Shown here: one piece after another, positions 1 to 7,310 of the stretch | Numbering within the stretch: position 1 is the first letter of the stretch | Layout of the letters: every line of letters starts with the position of its first letter | The notes under the pieces: generated by a model | Told to the model about the DNA's origin: nothing | Database searches by the model: none | The model's input: the letters and a program-made list of their open reading frames with translations, nothing else | Source of the DNA: Mycobacterium sp. 1423905.2 | GTDB lineage: Bacteria > Actinomycetota > Actinomycetes > Mycobacteriales > Mycobacteriaceae | Length of the DNA stretch: 37,614 bases | Assembly: GCF_001673155.1 (NCBI RefSeq) | Contig: NZ_LZLE01000324.1 | Span: 1 to 37,614 of the forward strand | Direction of reading: 5' to 3' | Translations under genes and position numbers: made by a program

Positions 1-99
1 GTGATCTACGAGCAGGCCAACAGCCACGGCCAGAAGGTGCAGTCGGCGGGCAGCAACATGGCCCAAACCGACTCCGCGGTCGGCTCCAGCTGGGCTTAG
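1..99 (+). CDS. ESAT-6-like WXG100 protein, C-terminal 32 residues only (EsxN type)
   Basis: The frame is open from the first base and ends at a TAG at 97-99. The 32 residues run from VIYEQANSHGQKVQ to AQTDSAVGSSWA, which is the C-terminal half of the second helix of the Mtb9.9/EsxN subfamily as I remember it. These small helical-hairpin proteins form heterodimers with an EsxM-type partner and are exported by ESX systems; EsxN belongs to ESX-5. The start and the WxG motif lie outside the window. Family membership is clear, but which paralogue (EsxN, EsxI, EsxL, EsxO or EsxV) cannot be decided from this tail. Confidence 0.9.
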   Translation: MIYEQANSHGQKVQSAGSNMAQTDSAVGSSWA

Positions 100-108
100 G
101 CCGCGCGG

Positions 109-1476
109 CTAGGTGACCGTGGCGGCGGCGTGGGTCGCCAGCACTTCGGCGGCGGCCCGCTCCCCGGAGCGAATGGCGCCGTCGACCCAGCCGCACATGG
201 TGGTCGAGGTCTCGGTGCCGGCCCAGTGGACTCGCCCACATGGTGGCCGCAGGACCGGGCCGTACTCGGTGAGCACACCGGTCGGGGTGTGACTGATCAT
301 CCCGCCACCCGAGTACCGTTCGACGGTCCAATTCTGCTCGTGATACTCGAGAACCGACTTCGCCTTGTCGCCGAACCGGTCGACGAGTTCATCGGTGACG
401 ATCGTCCTTCTCGAGGTGTCATCGAGTCTGGTCAGTGCTCGCGCGGCAGGTCCCTCGATGATCGCGCACATGATCCCCGGACTGCCGCTGTCAGTGCAGG
501 CGTCGATGGTGACGGGGACCGGTGTCCCCGCCGCCGCCGACTGGCCGGACAACCCGTCGGCGCGCCAGAACGGCTCATCGTAGATCAGCGAAACCTTGAT
601 CACCGCGCCGCCGGGCATGCGTTGATGCAGCAGCGAACGGTCCGCGGGCAGCATGGGCTCGTAGTCGATGGAGCCGGCGATGGCCATCGGAATGGCCACG
701 ATGACCCGGTCAGCGCGCACCGTCATGTCCTCGGACACCACGGTGACACCGTCGGGGTCCTGGGTGATGCGCCGGACCGGCTGCCGCAGGTGCAGCGCCT
801 CACCGAGTTGGGCGGCAACGCGGCCGTAGATCGCCCCCATACCGCCGACCGGACGTGCATCCTGCGATCCGCCTTTGCCGGTGATGCAAAAGCCGGGACC
901 ACCGCCGGAGGCCATCTGCAACAGCGCCCACAGCAAAGACACCTCAGTGGCCGCGCAGGTGTACAAGCCGCCCAGCGCCATGTCCAGCATGTCGCGGGCC
1001 GGCTTGGACATCACGTTGGCCTGGATCCACTCACCAAGACTGATCCGGTCCCACTCGGCGGCATCGGCTGCCTCCCAAGGGTTTTCGTGTGGAATGCTCT
1101 TGCACATCTTTTCCACGGCCATCAGGGCGATACCCAAGTTCGCGACGGCCCACGGGCTCATCGTCCACGGCAGTTTGCCGCCGTAGCGATGCTTCTTTCC
1201 GCCCACGATCATCATGGCGTCACCGTCGTTGTGCTGCTTGTATTCCGGTACGCCGAACTCGTGCATCAGCGCGTAGACGCGGTCCTGTCCGGGCCCGATC
1301 CACGCGCCGCCGCGGTCGATCCAAACACCGTCGTCGCGGGTGACCGTATAGGTGCGACCACCGACTCGGTCGCGAGCCTCAAGGAGCGCCACCGAGCGGC
1401 CCGCCTGTCGCAGCCGCAGCGCAGCCGTCAGGCCAGCGAATCCCGCGCCCACCACGCAATAATCGACATCGGACAC
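109..1476 (-). CDS. aofH: Flavin-containing monoamine oxidase family protein (AofH-like)
   Basis: This 455-residue FAD-dependent amine oxidase would oxidise an amine to the imine or aldehyde with release of hydrogen peroxide. The N-terminus has the dinucleotide-binding motif GAGFAGL at about residues 10-16, followed by an ExRDRVGGRT segment. The C-terminus has the second FAD-contacting segment WAGTETSTTMCGWVDGAI and then SGERAAAEVL, as in MAO-type enzymes. The length fits H37Rv Rv3170 (AofH). At the place where MAO A/B carry the flavin-linking Cys (SGGCY) the sequence reads YSGGGM, so FAD is probably bound non-covalently. It converges on the esx gene with a 9-bp gap and is divergent from prpD. 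The amine substrate is unknown. Confidence 0.85.
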   Translation of the reverse strand: MSDVDYCVVGAGFAGLTAALRLRQAGRSVALLEARDRVGGRTYTVTRDDGVWIDRGGAWIGPGQDRVYALMHEFGVPEYKQHNDGDAMMIVGGKKHRYGGKLPWTMSPWAVANLGIALMAVEKMCKSIPHENPWEAADAAEWDRISLGEWIQANVMSKPARDMLDMALGGLYTCAATEVSLLWALLQMASGGGPGFCITGKGGSQDARPVGGMGAIYGRVAAQLGEALHLRQPVRRITQDPDGVTVVSEDMTVRADRVIVAIPMAIAGSIDYEPMLPADRSLLHQRMPGGAVIKVSLIYDEPFWRADGLSGQSAAAGTPVPVTIDACTDSGSPGIMCAIIEGPAARALTRLDDTSRRTIVTDELVDRFGDKAKSVLEYHEQNWTVERYSGGGMISHTPTGVLTEYGPVLRPPCGRVHWAGTETSTTMCGWVDGAIRSGERAAAEVLATHAAATVT

Positions 1477-1649
1477 GCCGTGACTCCTCGTCTGACCCCG
1501 TGCTGCCCCAGCAGCAAGCTACACCGGTTAGTTGGCTTTAAGAATGGCGTTTCTGCACATTCGCCGAAAGATTATGAGAGCCAACACATTTGCGATGACA
1601 CATCGACGAGCGTCGGTTCGGCGCGGCACGGCTGCGTAGGGTGCGGCTT

Positions 1650-3158
1650 ATGCGCATCCATGACGTCCGAACCCGGCGCAGCGTCGACGACTTCCCACGC
1701 ACCGAACACCTGGCCTGGAAGATCGCCGAAGTTGCCGTGGACCCGGTGGCCGTGCCGCCCGAGACCGAAGCCATGGTCATCAACCGCATCATCGACAACG
1801 CGGCGGTTGCTGCGGCCGCCGCCCTGCGCCGCCCGGTGGCCGTCGCGCGAGCCCAGGCGCTCGCGCATCCCGACCCCCACCGCGGCGCCAAGGTGTTCGG
1901 CGTCGCGGGCGACTACGCGCCGGAGTGGGCGGCCTGGGCCAACGGCGTCGCGGTCCGCGAACTGGACTTCCACGACACCTTCTTGGCCGCGGAGTACTCA
2001 CACCCCGCAGACAACATCCCAGCCCTGCTGGCCGTCGCGCAGCACCTGGGCCTGGGCGGTGCGGCCCTGATCCGCGGCGTGGCAACCGCTTACGAGATAC
2101 AGATCGACCTGGCCAAGGGAATATGTCTGCACGAGCATAAAATTGACCACGTCGCCCACTTGGGTCCCGCGGTGGCGGCCGGGCTGGGCACCATGCTGGA
2201 ACTGAGCCCGGATCAGATCTATGCGGCGATCAGTCAGGCGCTGCACCTGACGACAGCCACCCGGCAGTCCCGCAAGGGGCTGATCTCGAGCTGGAAGGCG
2301 TTCGCGCCGGCGTGGGCAAGCAAGGTCGCGATCGAAGCCGTCGACCGTGCCATGCGCGGGGAAGGCGCACCGGCTCCCATCTGGGAAGGCGAAGACGGGG
2401 TAATCGCCTGGCTGCTGTCCGGCCCGGACCACACCTACCATGTCCCGCTGCCCGCACCGGGTGAACCCAAGCGCGCCATCCTGGACAGCTACACCAAAGA
2501 GCATTCGGCCGAATACCAAAGCCAAGCCCTCATCGATCTCGCCCGTCGGATGCGGCACCGCATCGATGACCTCGACGAGGTCGAAACGATCGTGTTGCAC
2601 ACCAGCCACCACACCCATCACGTGATCGGTACCGGCTCCAACGATCCACAGAAGTTCGATCCCGACGCGTCCCGCGAAACGCTGGACCATTCGGTGATGT
2701 ACATCTTCGCTGTCGCATTGCAGGACGGCGCCTGGCATCATGAGCGCTCCTACACGCCGCAGCGGGCGCACCGCCCAGACACAGTTGCGTTGTGGCGCAA
2801 GATCTCCACACGGGAAGACCCCGAGTGGACCCGGCGCTACCACGCCGAAGAACCGGCCCAGAAAGCGTTCGGCGCCCGCGCGGAGGTCACCATGAGAAGT
2901 GGTGCGGTGATCGTCGATGAGCTCGCGGTCGCCGACGCACATCCATTGGGCGCCAGGCCGTTTCACCGCGAGCAGTACGTGACCAAATTCACCGAGTTGG
3001 CCAACGGCGTGCTCGACGAGGCCGAACAACAGCGGTTCCTGTCGCTGGTCGACGACTTGGCGGCCCTGCGCGCGGGCACCCTGGGCGAGCTGAACCCGAT
3101 CGTCGATCCGCTGGTGCTCGACAAGTCACCCGTCGTCGGGCCCGGCATCTTCGGATGA
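1650..3158 (+). CDS. prpD: 2-methylcitrate dehydratase (MmgE/PrpD family)
   Basis: PrpD dehydrates 2-methylcitrate to 2-methylaconitate in the methylcitrate cycle, which disposes of propionyl-CoA from odd-chain, branched and sterol lipids in the cytosol. The 502-residue protein has PrpD-type signatures: [20 protein letters not shown] near the N-terminus, [23 protein letters not shown] and [19 protein letters not shown] chose ATG 1650 because GTAGGG at 1636-1641 sits about 8 bases upstream; an in-frame GTG at 1641 would add three residues. In H37Rv prpD (Rv1130) is followed by prpC and preceded by prpR; neither is here. Its last 33 bases overlap the 3' end of the convergent PPE gene. Assignment to PrpD is firm; its physiological partner PrpC must be encoded elsewhere. 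Confidence 0.92.
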   Translation: MRIHDVRTRRSVDDFPRTEHLAWKIAEVAVDPVAVPPETEAMVINRIIDNAAVAAAAALRRPVAVARAQALAHPDPHRGAKVFGVAGDYAPEWAAWANGVAVRELDFHDTFLAAEYSHPADNIPALLAVAQHLGLGGAALIRGVATAYEIQIDLAKGICLHEHKIDHVAHLGPAVAAGLGTMLELSPDQIYAAISQALHLTTATRQSRKGLISSWKAFAPAWASKVAIEAVDRAMRGEGAPAPIWEGEDGVIAWLLSGPDHTYHVPLPAPGEPKRAILDSYTKEHSAEYQSQALIDLARRMRHRIDDLDEVETIVLHTSHHTHHVIGTGSNDPQKFDPDASRETLDHSVMYIFAVALQDGAWHHERSYTPQRAHRPDTVALWRKISTREDPEWTRRYHAEEPAQKAFGARAEVTMRSGAVIVDELAVADAHPLGARPFHREQYVTKFTELANGVLDEAEQQRFLSLVDDLAALRAGTLGELNPIVDPLVLDKSPVVGPGIFG

Positions 3159-4838
3159 GCCGGCTTGCCACGTGCTCGGCAACATCGGCATCCGGGGGTG
3201 GTCGTCGAAGTCTCTGTGAGACACCGACTTCAAGCCCGCCACGCCGGCAGATCCCATGCCGGACTTGCCCGTCACGCCGGCGAATCCTATGGCGGAGACG
3301 CGTTCGCCGGCGCCTTCGGCCTCCAAGTCCACATATTCGTAACCGCGTCCCAACTTCTTCGCCGTCGCCTTGCGGCGCCGATCGGCGCGCGGCTGTTCCT
3401 CGGGTGTCGCTGCCGCCGCCGGCACATCGGCGCTGTCGGGCTCGGGCGCCTTCCCTCGAGCGGCGGCGGCGAACGGTCGTTGAGCGGCCAAGTTCAGATC
3501 GCCGACCAGGTAGCCAAAGTTCTGCAGCGCCGCCGGCAGTCCCGAACCGGCCGCCGGCGGCGGTGCGGTGCTCGGCGGCGGTGGCGCGGCGGACGCCGGC
3601 GTCGGCGCGGTCGCGGGGGCCGCAGCGGGCGCGGGGGCGGTAGTCGTCGGGATGCCCGGAGCGAGCGCAACGACCGGCGGGGCGACGGGCACGGCGACGG
3701 GGAGGGCCGGGGGCGGCATGGCCGCCAGCACCGCCAAGCCCTTGATGCCGATCGGGGCCAGCACCGCACCGGCGGCCAACGGAATCAGAGGGGACGTCAG
3801 CAGGGGCACCAAGACCGTGAGCAACACCGCGGTCTGCTCGAGCAACGTCTTCAGCAGCGCGATGGTGTCGGTGATCACCGTCCCGATCACTTCCACGGTG
3901 GTGAACAAGATGGTGAAGCCGATGGTCGCCGGATTGCCCGAAGCAAACGCCGCGGTCAGGTCCAAAGCGACGAAGGAGAACATCTGCGACAGCAGAACGA
4001 CATAGGTGCCGATATCCATCGGATAGCCGAGGGCGAACGCGATGTTGAACGGACTGAGATAGCTCAGTGGATTACCGAGAATCACCAGGTACGGATCGAA
4101 TCCGGAAAACAGCGCTTGGAAGAACGGCAATTCGGACAGCGCATTGATCAACGGTTGTAGGTAAGTGTCGTAGAAATCGAGGTAACCCAGGTCTTGCAGC
4201 CATTGCAGGAATTCGTTCTGTCGGTCGGGCGGTAATTCCATCGCCTCGGCGGCGGCGACCCGTTGCGCATCGGCGGTCATGATCTGCGGCGCCGGCAGGG
4301 TTTGCGGCGACGACGCCAGGGCCGCCGTCGTCATCGCCTGATAGCCGCTCATCACGGTGGCCGCCTGAATCCACATCCGCGCATAGTCGGCCTCATTGAG
4401 CGCGATCGGGATGGTGTTGATGCCGAAGAAGTTGGTCGCCATCAACACCGCGTGCGTGGCGTGATTGGCGGCCAGTTCGGCCAGCGTCGGCATCGCGGCC
4501 AGCGCAGTGGTGTAGGCACCGGCCGCGATCTCCTGTTGGGTGGCCATGGCGGCGCTGTCGGCGCTGGCTTGGGTGAGCCACGCCAGATACGGCGCGTGGG
4601 CGGCAGCGTATGCCGCCGCCGTGGGACCGGCCCAGGTAGCCTGCGTCGAGGCCAGCACCGCGGTCAGCTCGTCGGCGGTCTCGGCGTAGGCAACGCTCAG
4701 CGATTTCCACGCGACCGCGGCCGCCAACAACGGACCCGGGCCCGCGCCGCTGCTGAGTAACGCGGAATGCACCTCTGGCGGTGAAGCGAACCAAATAGGG
4801 GTAGCGGCAAGGCCGCTCGGAACGACAGGAAGCGTCAT
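3126..4838 (-). CDS. PPE family protein, PPE2-like
   Basis: This is a 570-residue PPE protein. The PPE helical domain covers about residues 13-180: it opens with [18 protein letters not shown] and includes [21 protein letters not shown], which as I remember is nearly identical to M. tuberculosis PPE2 (Rv0256c). A hydrophobic middle region (about 230-380) with several possible membrane helices follows, then a Pro/Ala-rich stretch (about 385-440). A basic segment, [20 protein letters not shown], begins near residue 484, at the place where PPE2 carries its reported nuclear-localisation signal. PPE proteins are normally exported by ESX systems with a PE partner; no PE gene is adjacent. A cobalamin riboswitch precedes the gene, as reported for the PPE2-cobU-cobQ operon, but no cob genes follow here. 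The 3' end overlaps prpD on the other strand. Confidence 0.93.
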   Translation of the reverse strand: MTLPVVPSGLAATPIWFASPPEVHSALLSSGAGPGPLLAAAVAWKSLSVAYAETADELTAVLASTQATWAGPTAAAYAAAHAPYLAWLTQASADSAAMATQQEIAAGAYTTALAAMPTLAELAANHATHAVLMATNFFGINTIPIALNEADYARMWIQAATVMSGYQAMTTAALASSPQTLPAPQIMTADAQRVAAAEAMELPPDRQNEFLQWLQDLGYLDFYDTYLQPLINALSELPFFQALFSGFDPYLVILGNPLSYLSPFNIAFALGYPMDIGTYVVLLSQMFSFVALDLTAAFASGNPATIGFTILFTTVEVIGTVITDTIALLKTLLEQTAVLLTVLVPLLTSPLIPLAAGAVLAPIGIKGLAVLAAMPPPALPVAVPVAPPVVALAPGIPTTTAPAPAAAPATAPTPASAAPPPPSTAPPPAAGSGLPAALQNFGYLVGDLNLAAQRPFAAAARGKAPEPDSADVPAAAATPEEQPRADRRRKATAKKLGRGYEYVDLEAEGAGERVSAIGFAGVTGKSGMGSAGVAGLKSVSHRDFDDHPRMPMLPSTWQAGSSEDAGPDDG

Positions 4839-4883
4839 GGCGGGCTAGCTCTCTCGGGGTGCACCGCCCCGGGTTAGCAGGAC

Positions 4884-5022
4884 GCTATGACCCGAGTCTC
4901 CTGGCTCTCGGATCGCCGCTCGCCTCGCCTTCCAGCCCATGGCCGTGGCTTATGAGGTTCGCTCCCCGATTACAGTGGCGGGACCGCGCCGGCTTCGCAC
5001 CGGCTTCCTACGTTGTCATAGC
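4884..5022 (-). promoter_or_regulatory. Cobalamin riboswitch upstream of the PPE2-like gene
   Basis: Read on the minus strand, the leader has the conserved cobalamin aptamer landmarks in order. The closing stem is GCTATGAC (5015-5022 region) pairing with GTCATAGC (4884-4891). Next come GGAAGCCGGTGCGAAGCCGG and GGTCCCGCCACTGTAA, then the B12-box-like GCCAGGAGACTCGGG at 4891-4905. At 139 nt it is shorter than many members, so optional helices are probably reduced. Between the aptamer and the start codon, a five-pair hairpin at 4855-4871 (CGGGG, seven-base loop, CCCCG) abuts the purine-rich GAGAG site that precedes ATG 4838. Cobalamin binding would be expected to lower expression, either by blocking the ribosome site or by termination. 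Confidence 0.9.
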
Positions 5023-5116
5023 CTTACGCGGCTTATTGTTGCACGCTGAGCGTCCCGGCACGACCGGAAATAGCGGGCGGCCTAACCGCGCCAGCAAAGC
5101 CCTGAGTTCAGCTCGA

Positions 5117-5326
5117 TTATTCCGGACCGCCGTATTGCCACACCAGGCTGTGGTTGCCGGTCATCGTGGGGTTGCACCACATGGTTCGGCCATTGGCGTC
5201 TTCGGTGGTGGCGTGAAACACCGTGCAGGAATCTCCTGCGGCAGGGGTGTCGGCGGCCGCGACGCCGCCGGCGAAGAGGAAGCTCACGGGCAAACTGACG
5301 AGGACGACGGACCGCAGCTTGTTCAT
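5117..5326 (-). CDS. Small secreted protein with signal peptide, unknown function
   Basis: This 69-residue protein starts at ATG 5326, well placed after a GAGGGAGAA ribosome site. Residues 1-25 form a classical Sec signal peptide: MNKLR, a hydrophobic core, then GGVAAA before DTPAAG with probable cleavage near residue 25. The mature part is about 44 residues with two cysteines (34 and 51), which could form a disulfide, and several Trp, His and Met residues. I do not recognise a named family. It lies between the PPE riboswitch and the KstR-type operator and is divergent from the DUF3556-like gene, so the 122-bp divergent region may control both. Confidence 0.8.
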   Translation of the reverse strand: MNKLRSVVLVSLPVSFLFAGGVAAADTPAAGDSCTVFHATTEDANGRTMWCNPTMTGNHSLVWQYGGPE

Positions 5327-5422
5327 GGTGGTCTTCTCCCTCTGCCGCCTGGCCAGGAGGCGGACTGAGGTTCACCGTAGTCCTGGCCGCGGCGGCTGAC
5401 AAAAATTCCCATACCGCACGGC

Positions 5423-5436
5423 TAGAACACGTTCTA
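5423..5436. promoter_or_regulatory. KstR-type palindromic operator
   Basis: TAGAACACGTTCTA is a perfect 14-bp palindrome and fits the published KstR consensus TnnAACnnGTTnnA. KstR is the TetR-family repressor of the mycobacterial cholesterol catabolism regulon and is released by a sterol CoA thioester. The palindrome overlaps the -10 element TAATCT at 5435-5440, just upstream of the membrane protein gene at 5449, so a bound repressor would block that promoter. It also lies about 97 bp upstream of the divergent secreted protein gene. Confidence 0.75.
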
Positions 5437-5440
5437 ATCT
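5435..5440 (+). promoter_or_regulatory. -10 element of a probable leaderless promoter
   Basis: TAATCT fits the mycobacterial SigA -10 pattern TAnnnT. Only eight bases separate it from ATG 5449, which places the transcription start at or next to the A of the start codon. No ribosome-binding site is visible in that gap, consistent with leaderless translation, which is common in mycobacteria. No good -35 box is visible. Confidence 0.5.
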
Positions 5441-5448
5441 GTCAAACC

Positions 5449-7194
5449 ATGGGATTCCTCAAACAGGAGACTCCGGAGATCGACTTCGAGGAGTGGAACA
5501 AGGGCACCCGCGCCGAAAAGATCGTTCCGATGGCCCGGCACTGGGCCGAGGTGGGCTTCGGCACGCCGGTGGTGCTGCACCTGTTCTACGTCGTCAAAAT
5601 CCTGCTCTACATCCTGGCGGCGTGGCTGATCGTGCTGACTACCAAGGGAATCGACGGCTTCACCAACGTCGCCCACTGGTACGCCGAACCGATCGTGTTC
5701 GAGAAGGTCGTGCTCTACACCATGCTGTTCGAGGTGGTGGGCCTCGGCTGTGGTTTCGGGCCGCTGAACAATCGGTTCTTCCCACCGCTGGGTTCCATCC
5801 TGTACTGGCTGCGGCCCGGCACCATCCGCTTGCCGCCGTGGCCGAACCGGATCCCGCTGACCAGCGGCGACACCCGCACCCCGGTTGACGCCCTGTTGTA
5901 CGGCGCATTGCTGGTGCTGCTGACGATCGCCATCTTTTCCGACGGCACCGGGCCCGCTGCGGGATTGGGGACGGCGGTCGGGGTGCTGCCGGCCTGGCAG
6001 ATCTGGGCGGTGCTCGGGGTGCTGGCGGTTTTGGGCCTGCGCGACAAGGTCATCTTCCTGGCCGCCCGCGGCGAGGTGTACGCCTCGTTCACCGTCGCCT
6101 TCCTGTTCACCGGTTACGGGGTGGACATGATCATCGGCGCCAAGCTGGTGTGCCTGGTCATCTGGCTGGGTGCGGCCACCTCCAAGCTGAACAAGCACTT
6201 TCCGTTCGTGATCTCGACGATGATGAGCAACAACCCGGTGCTGCGGCCTAAGTTCATCAAACGGGCGTTCTTCGAGCACTTCCCGGATGACCTGCGGCCG
6301 GGACGGCCGTCGCGGGTGCTGGCGCATTTCAGCACGGCCATCGAGGGCTTGGTGCCGCTGGTGTTGTTCTTCAGCCACGGCGGCTGGCCCACCGCGATCG
6401 CCGCGTTCGTCATGTTGTGCTTCCACTTCGGGATCCTGTCGGCGATTCCGATGGGTGTGCCGCTGGAATGGAACGTGTTCATGATGTTCAGCGTGCTGGC
6501 CCTGTTCGTCGGGCACGCCAATGCGGGGCTGAGCGACTTGACCACCCCGCTGCCGATCGTCCTGCTGGCCGTCGTCGCGGGAACCGTGGCGATCGGAAAC
6601 CTGTTCCCGCGCAAGGTTTCCTTCCTGCCCGGCATGCGCTACTACGCGGGCAACTGGGACACTTCGCTGTGGTGCATCAAGCCGTCCGCCGATGCCAAGA
6701 TCGCCAACGGCATCGTCGCCATCGCGAGCATGCCCGCCGCGCAACTGGAGAAGTTCTACGGCAGCAGGGAGAAGGCGCAAATCCCGATGTACATGGGATA
6801 TGCGTTCCGGTCCTTCAACACTCACGGCCGGGCGCTGTTCACGCTGGCGCACCGGGCGATGGCCGGCCATGACGAGAACGAGTACGTCCTCACCGACGGA
6901 GAACGCATCTGCAGCACCGCGATCGGCTGGAACTTCGGCGACGGACACATGACCAACGAGCAGTTGGTCGCGGCTTTGCAGAAGCGGTGTCACTTCGAAC
7001 CCGGCGAGGTACGCATCGTGATGCTCGACGCCCAGCCGATTCATCGGCAGACCCAGCACTACCGCCTGGTGGACGCCGCCACCGGCGAATTCGAGCGCGG
7101 CGTGGTCAAAGTCGCCGACATGGTGACCCGTCAACCCTGGGACGACGACGTGCCGGTGCAGGTGCTCTCCGGTGACGAGGCCCGCCGGGCCTGA
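5449..7194 (+). CDS. Multi-pass membrane protein, DUF3556 type (Rv1132-like)
   Basis: This is a 581-residue integral membrane protein. The first 40 residues are soluble and charged. About nine to ten hydrophobic helices follow between residues 42 and 390, for example VVLHLFYVVKILLYILAAWL (about 41-60) and VYASFTVAFLFTGYGVDMII (about 211-230). The last 190 or so residues are hydrophilic and contain PGMRYYAGNWDTSLWC. Size and place next to metE match H37Rv Rv1132 (576 residues) from memory; I recall related proteins being labelled DUF3556. No biochemical function is known to me. The KstR-type operator over its promoter ties it to sterol or lipid use, for instance as a transporter or membrane enzyme; that is inference. 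Confidence 0.82.
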   Translation: MGFLKQETPEIDFEEWNKGTRAEKIVPMARHWAEVGFGTPVVLHLFYVVKILLYILAAWLIVLTTKGIDGFTNVAHWYAEPIVFEKVVLYTMLFEVVGLGCGFGPLNNRFFPPLGSILYWLRPGTIRLPPWPNRIPLTSGDTRTPVDALLYGALLVLLTIAIFSDGTGPAAGLGTAVGVLPAWQIWAVLGVLAVLGLRDKVIFLAARGEVYASFTVAFLFTGYGVDMIIGAKLVCLVIWLGAATSKLNKHFPFVISTMMSNNPVLRPKFIKRAFFEHFPDDLRPGRPSRVLAHFSTAIEGLVPLVLFFSHGGWPTAIAAFVMLCFHFGILSAIPMGVPLEWNVFMMFSVLALFVGHANAGLSDLTTPLPIVLLAVVAGTVAIGNLFPRKVSFLPGMRYYAGNWDTSLWCIKPSADAKIANGIVAIASMPAAQLEKFYGSREKAQIPMYMGYAFRSFNTHGRALFTLAHRAMAGHDENEYVLTDGERICSTAIGWNFGDGHMTNEQLVAALQKRCHFEPGEVRIVMLDAQPIHRQTQHYRLVDAATGEFERGVVKVADMVTRQPWDDDVPVQVLSGDEARRA

Positions 7195-7206
7195 GCCCGG
7201 CGCGTC

Positions 7207-7300
7207 GAGTGTGCGTCCGCGGCATCGGTTGGGTAGCCACGGCGGCGAATGGACGCAAATCGCGCCCTGGGCGCCCGCTCGAAGCCGTGAACGCACACTC
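7207..7300. repeat. Long inverted repeat in convergent intergenic region
   Basis: GAGTGTGCGT at 7207-7216 and its exact reverse complement ACGCACACTC at 7291-7300 bracket a 74-bp loop. The loop itself contains a small hairpin, GCGCCCTGGGCGC, near 7262-7274. It lies in the 116-bp gap between the convergent membrane protein gene and metE, so it may act as a bidirectional transcription stop. No T-rich tail follows on either strand. It may also be a copy of a dispersed intergenic repeat. Confidence 0.45.
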
Positions 7301-7310
7301 CACGCCGGGG

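Noticed and set aside
1589..1595. TTTGCGA as a PrpR operator for prpD
   Set aside because: Single imperfect half without the second half of the TTTGCAAA palindrome.
130..2070. Long plus-strand open frame of 646 codons opposite aofH and into prpD
   Set aside because: It is antisense to a well-supported amine oxidase, has low-complexity Arg/His/Gly-rich composition and no family motif; a shadow of high-GC codon use.
5434..7296. 620-codon minus-strand frame opposite the DUF3556-like gene
   Set aside because: Composition is Gln/His/Arg/Asp-rich without motifs; it mirrors the third-position GC of the real gene.
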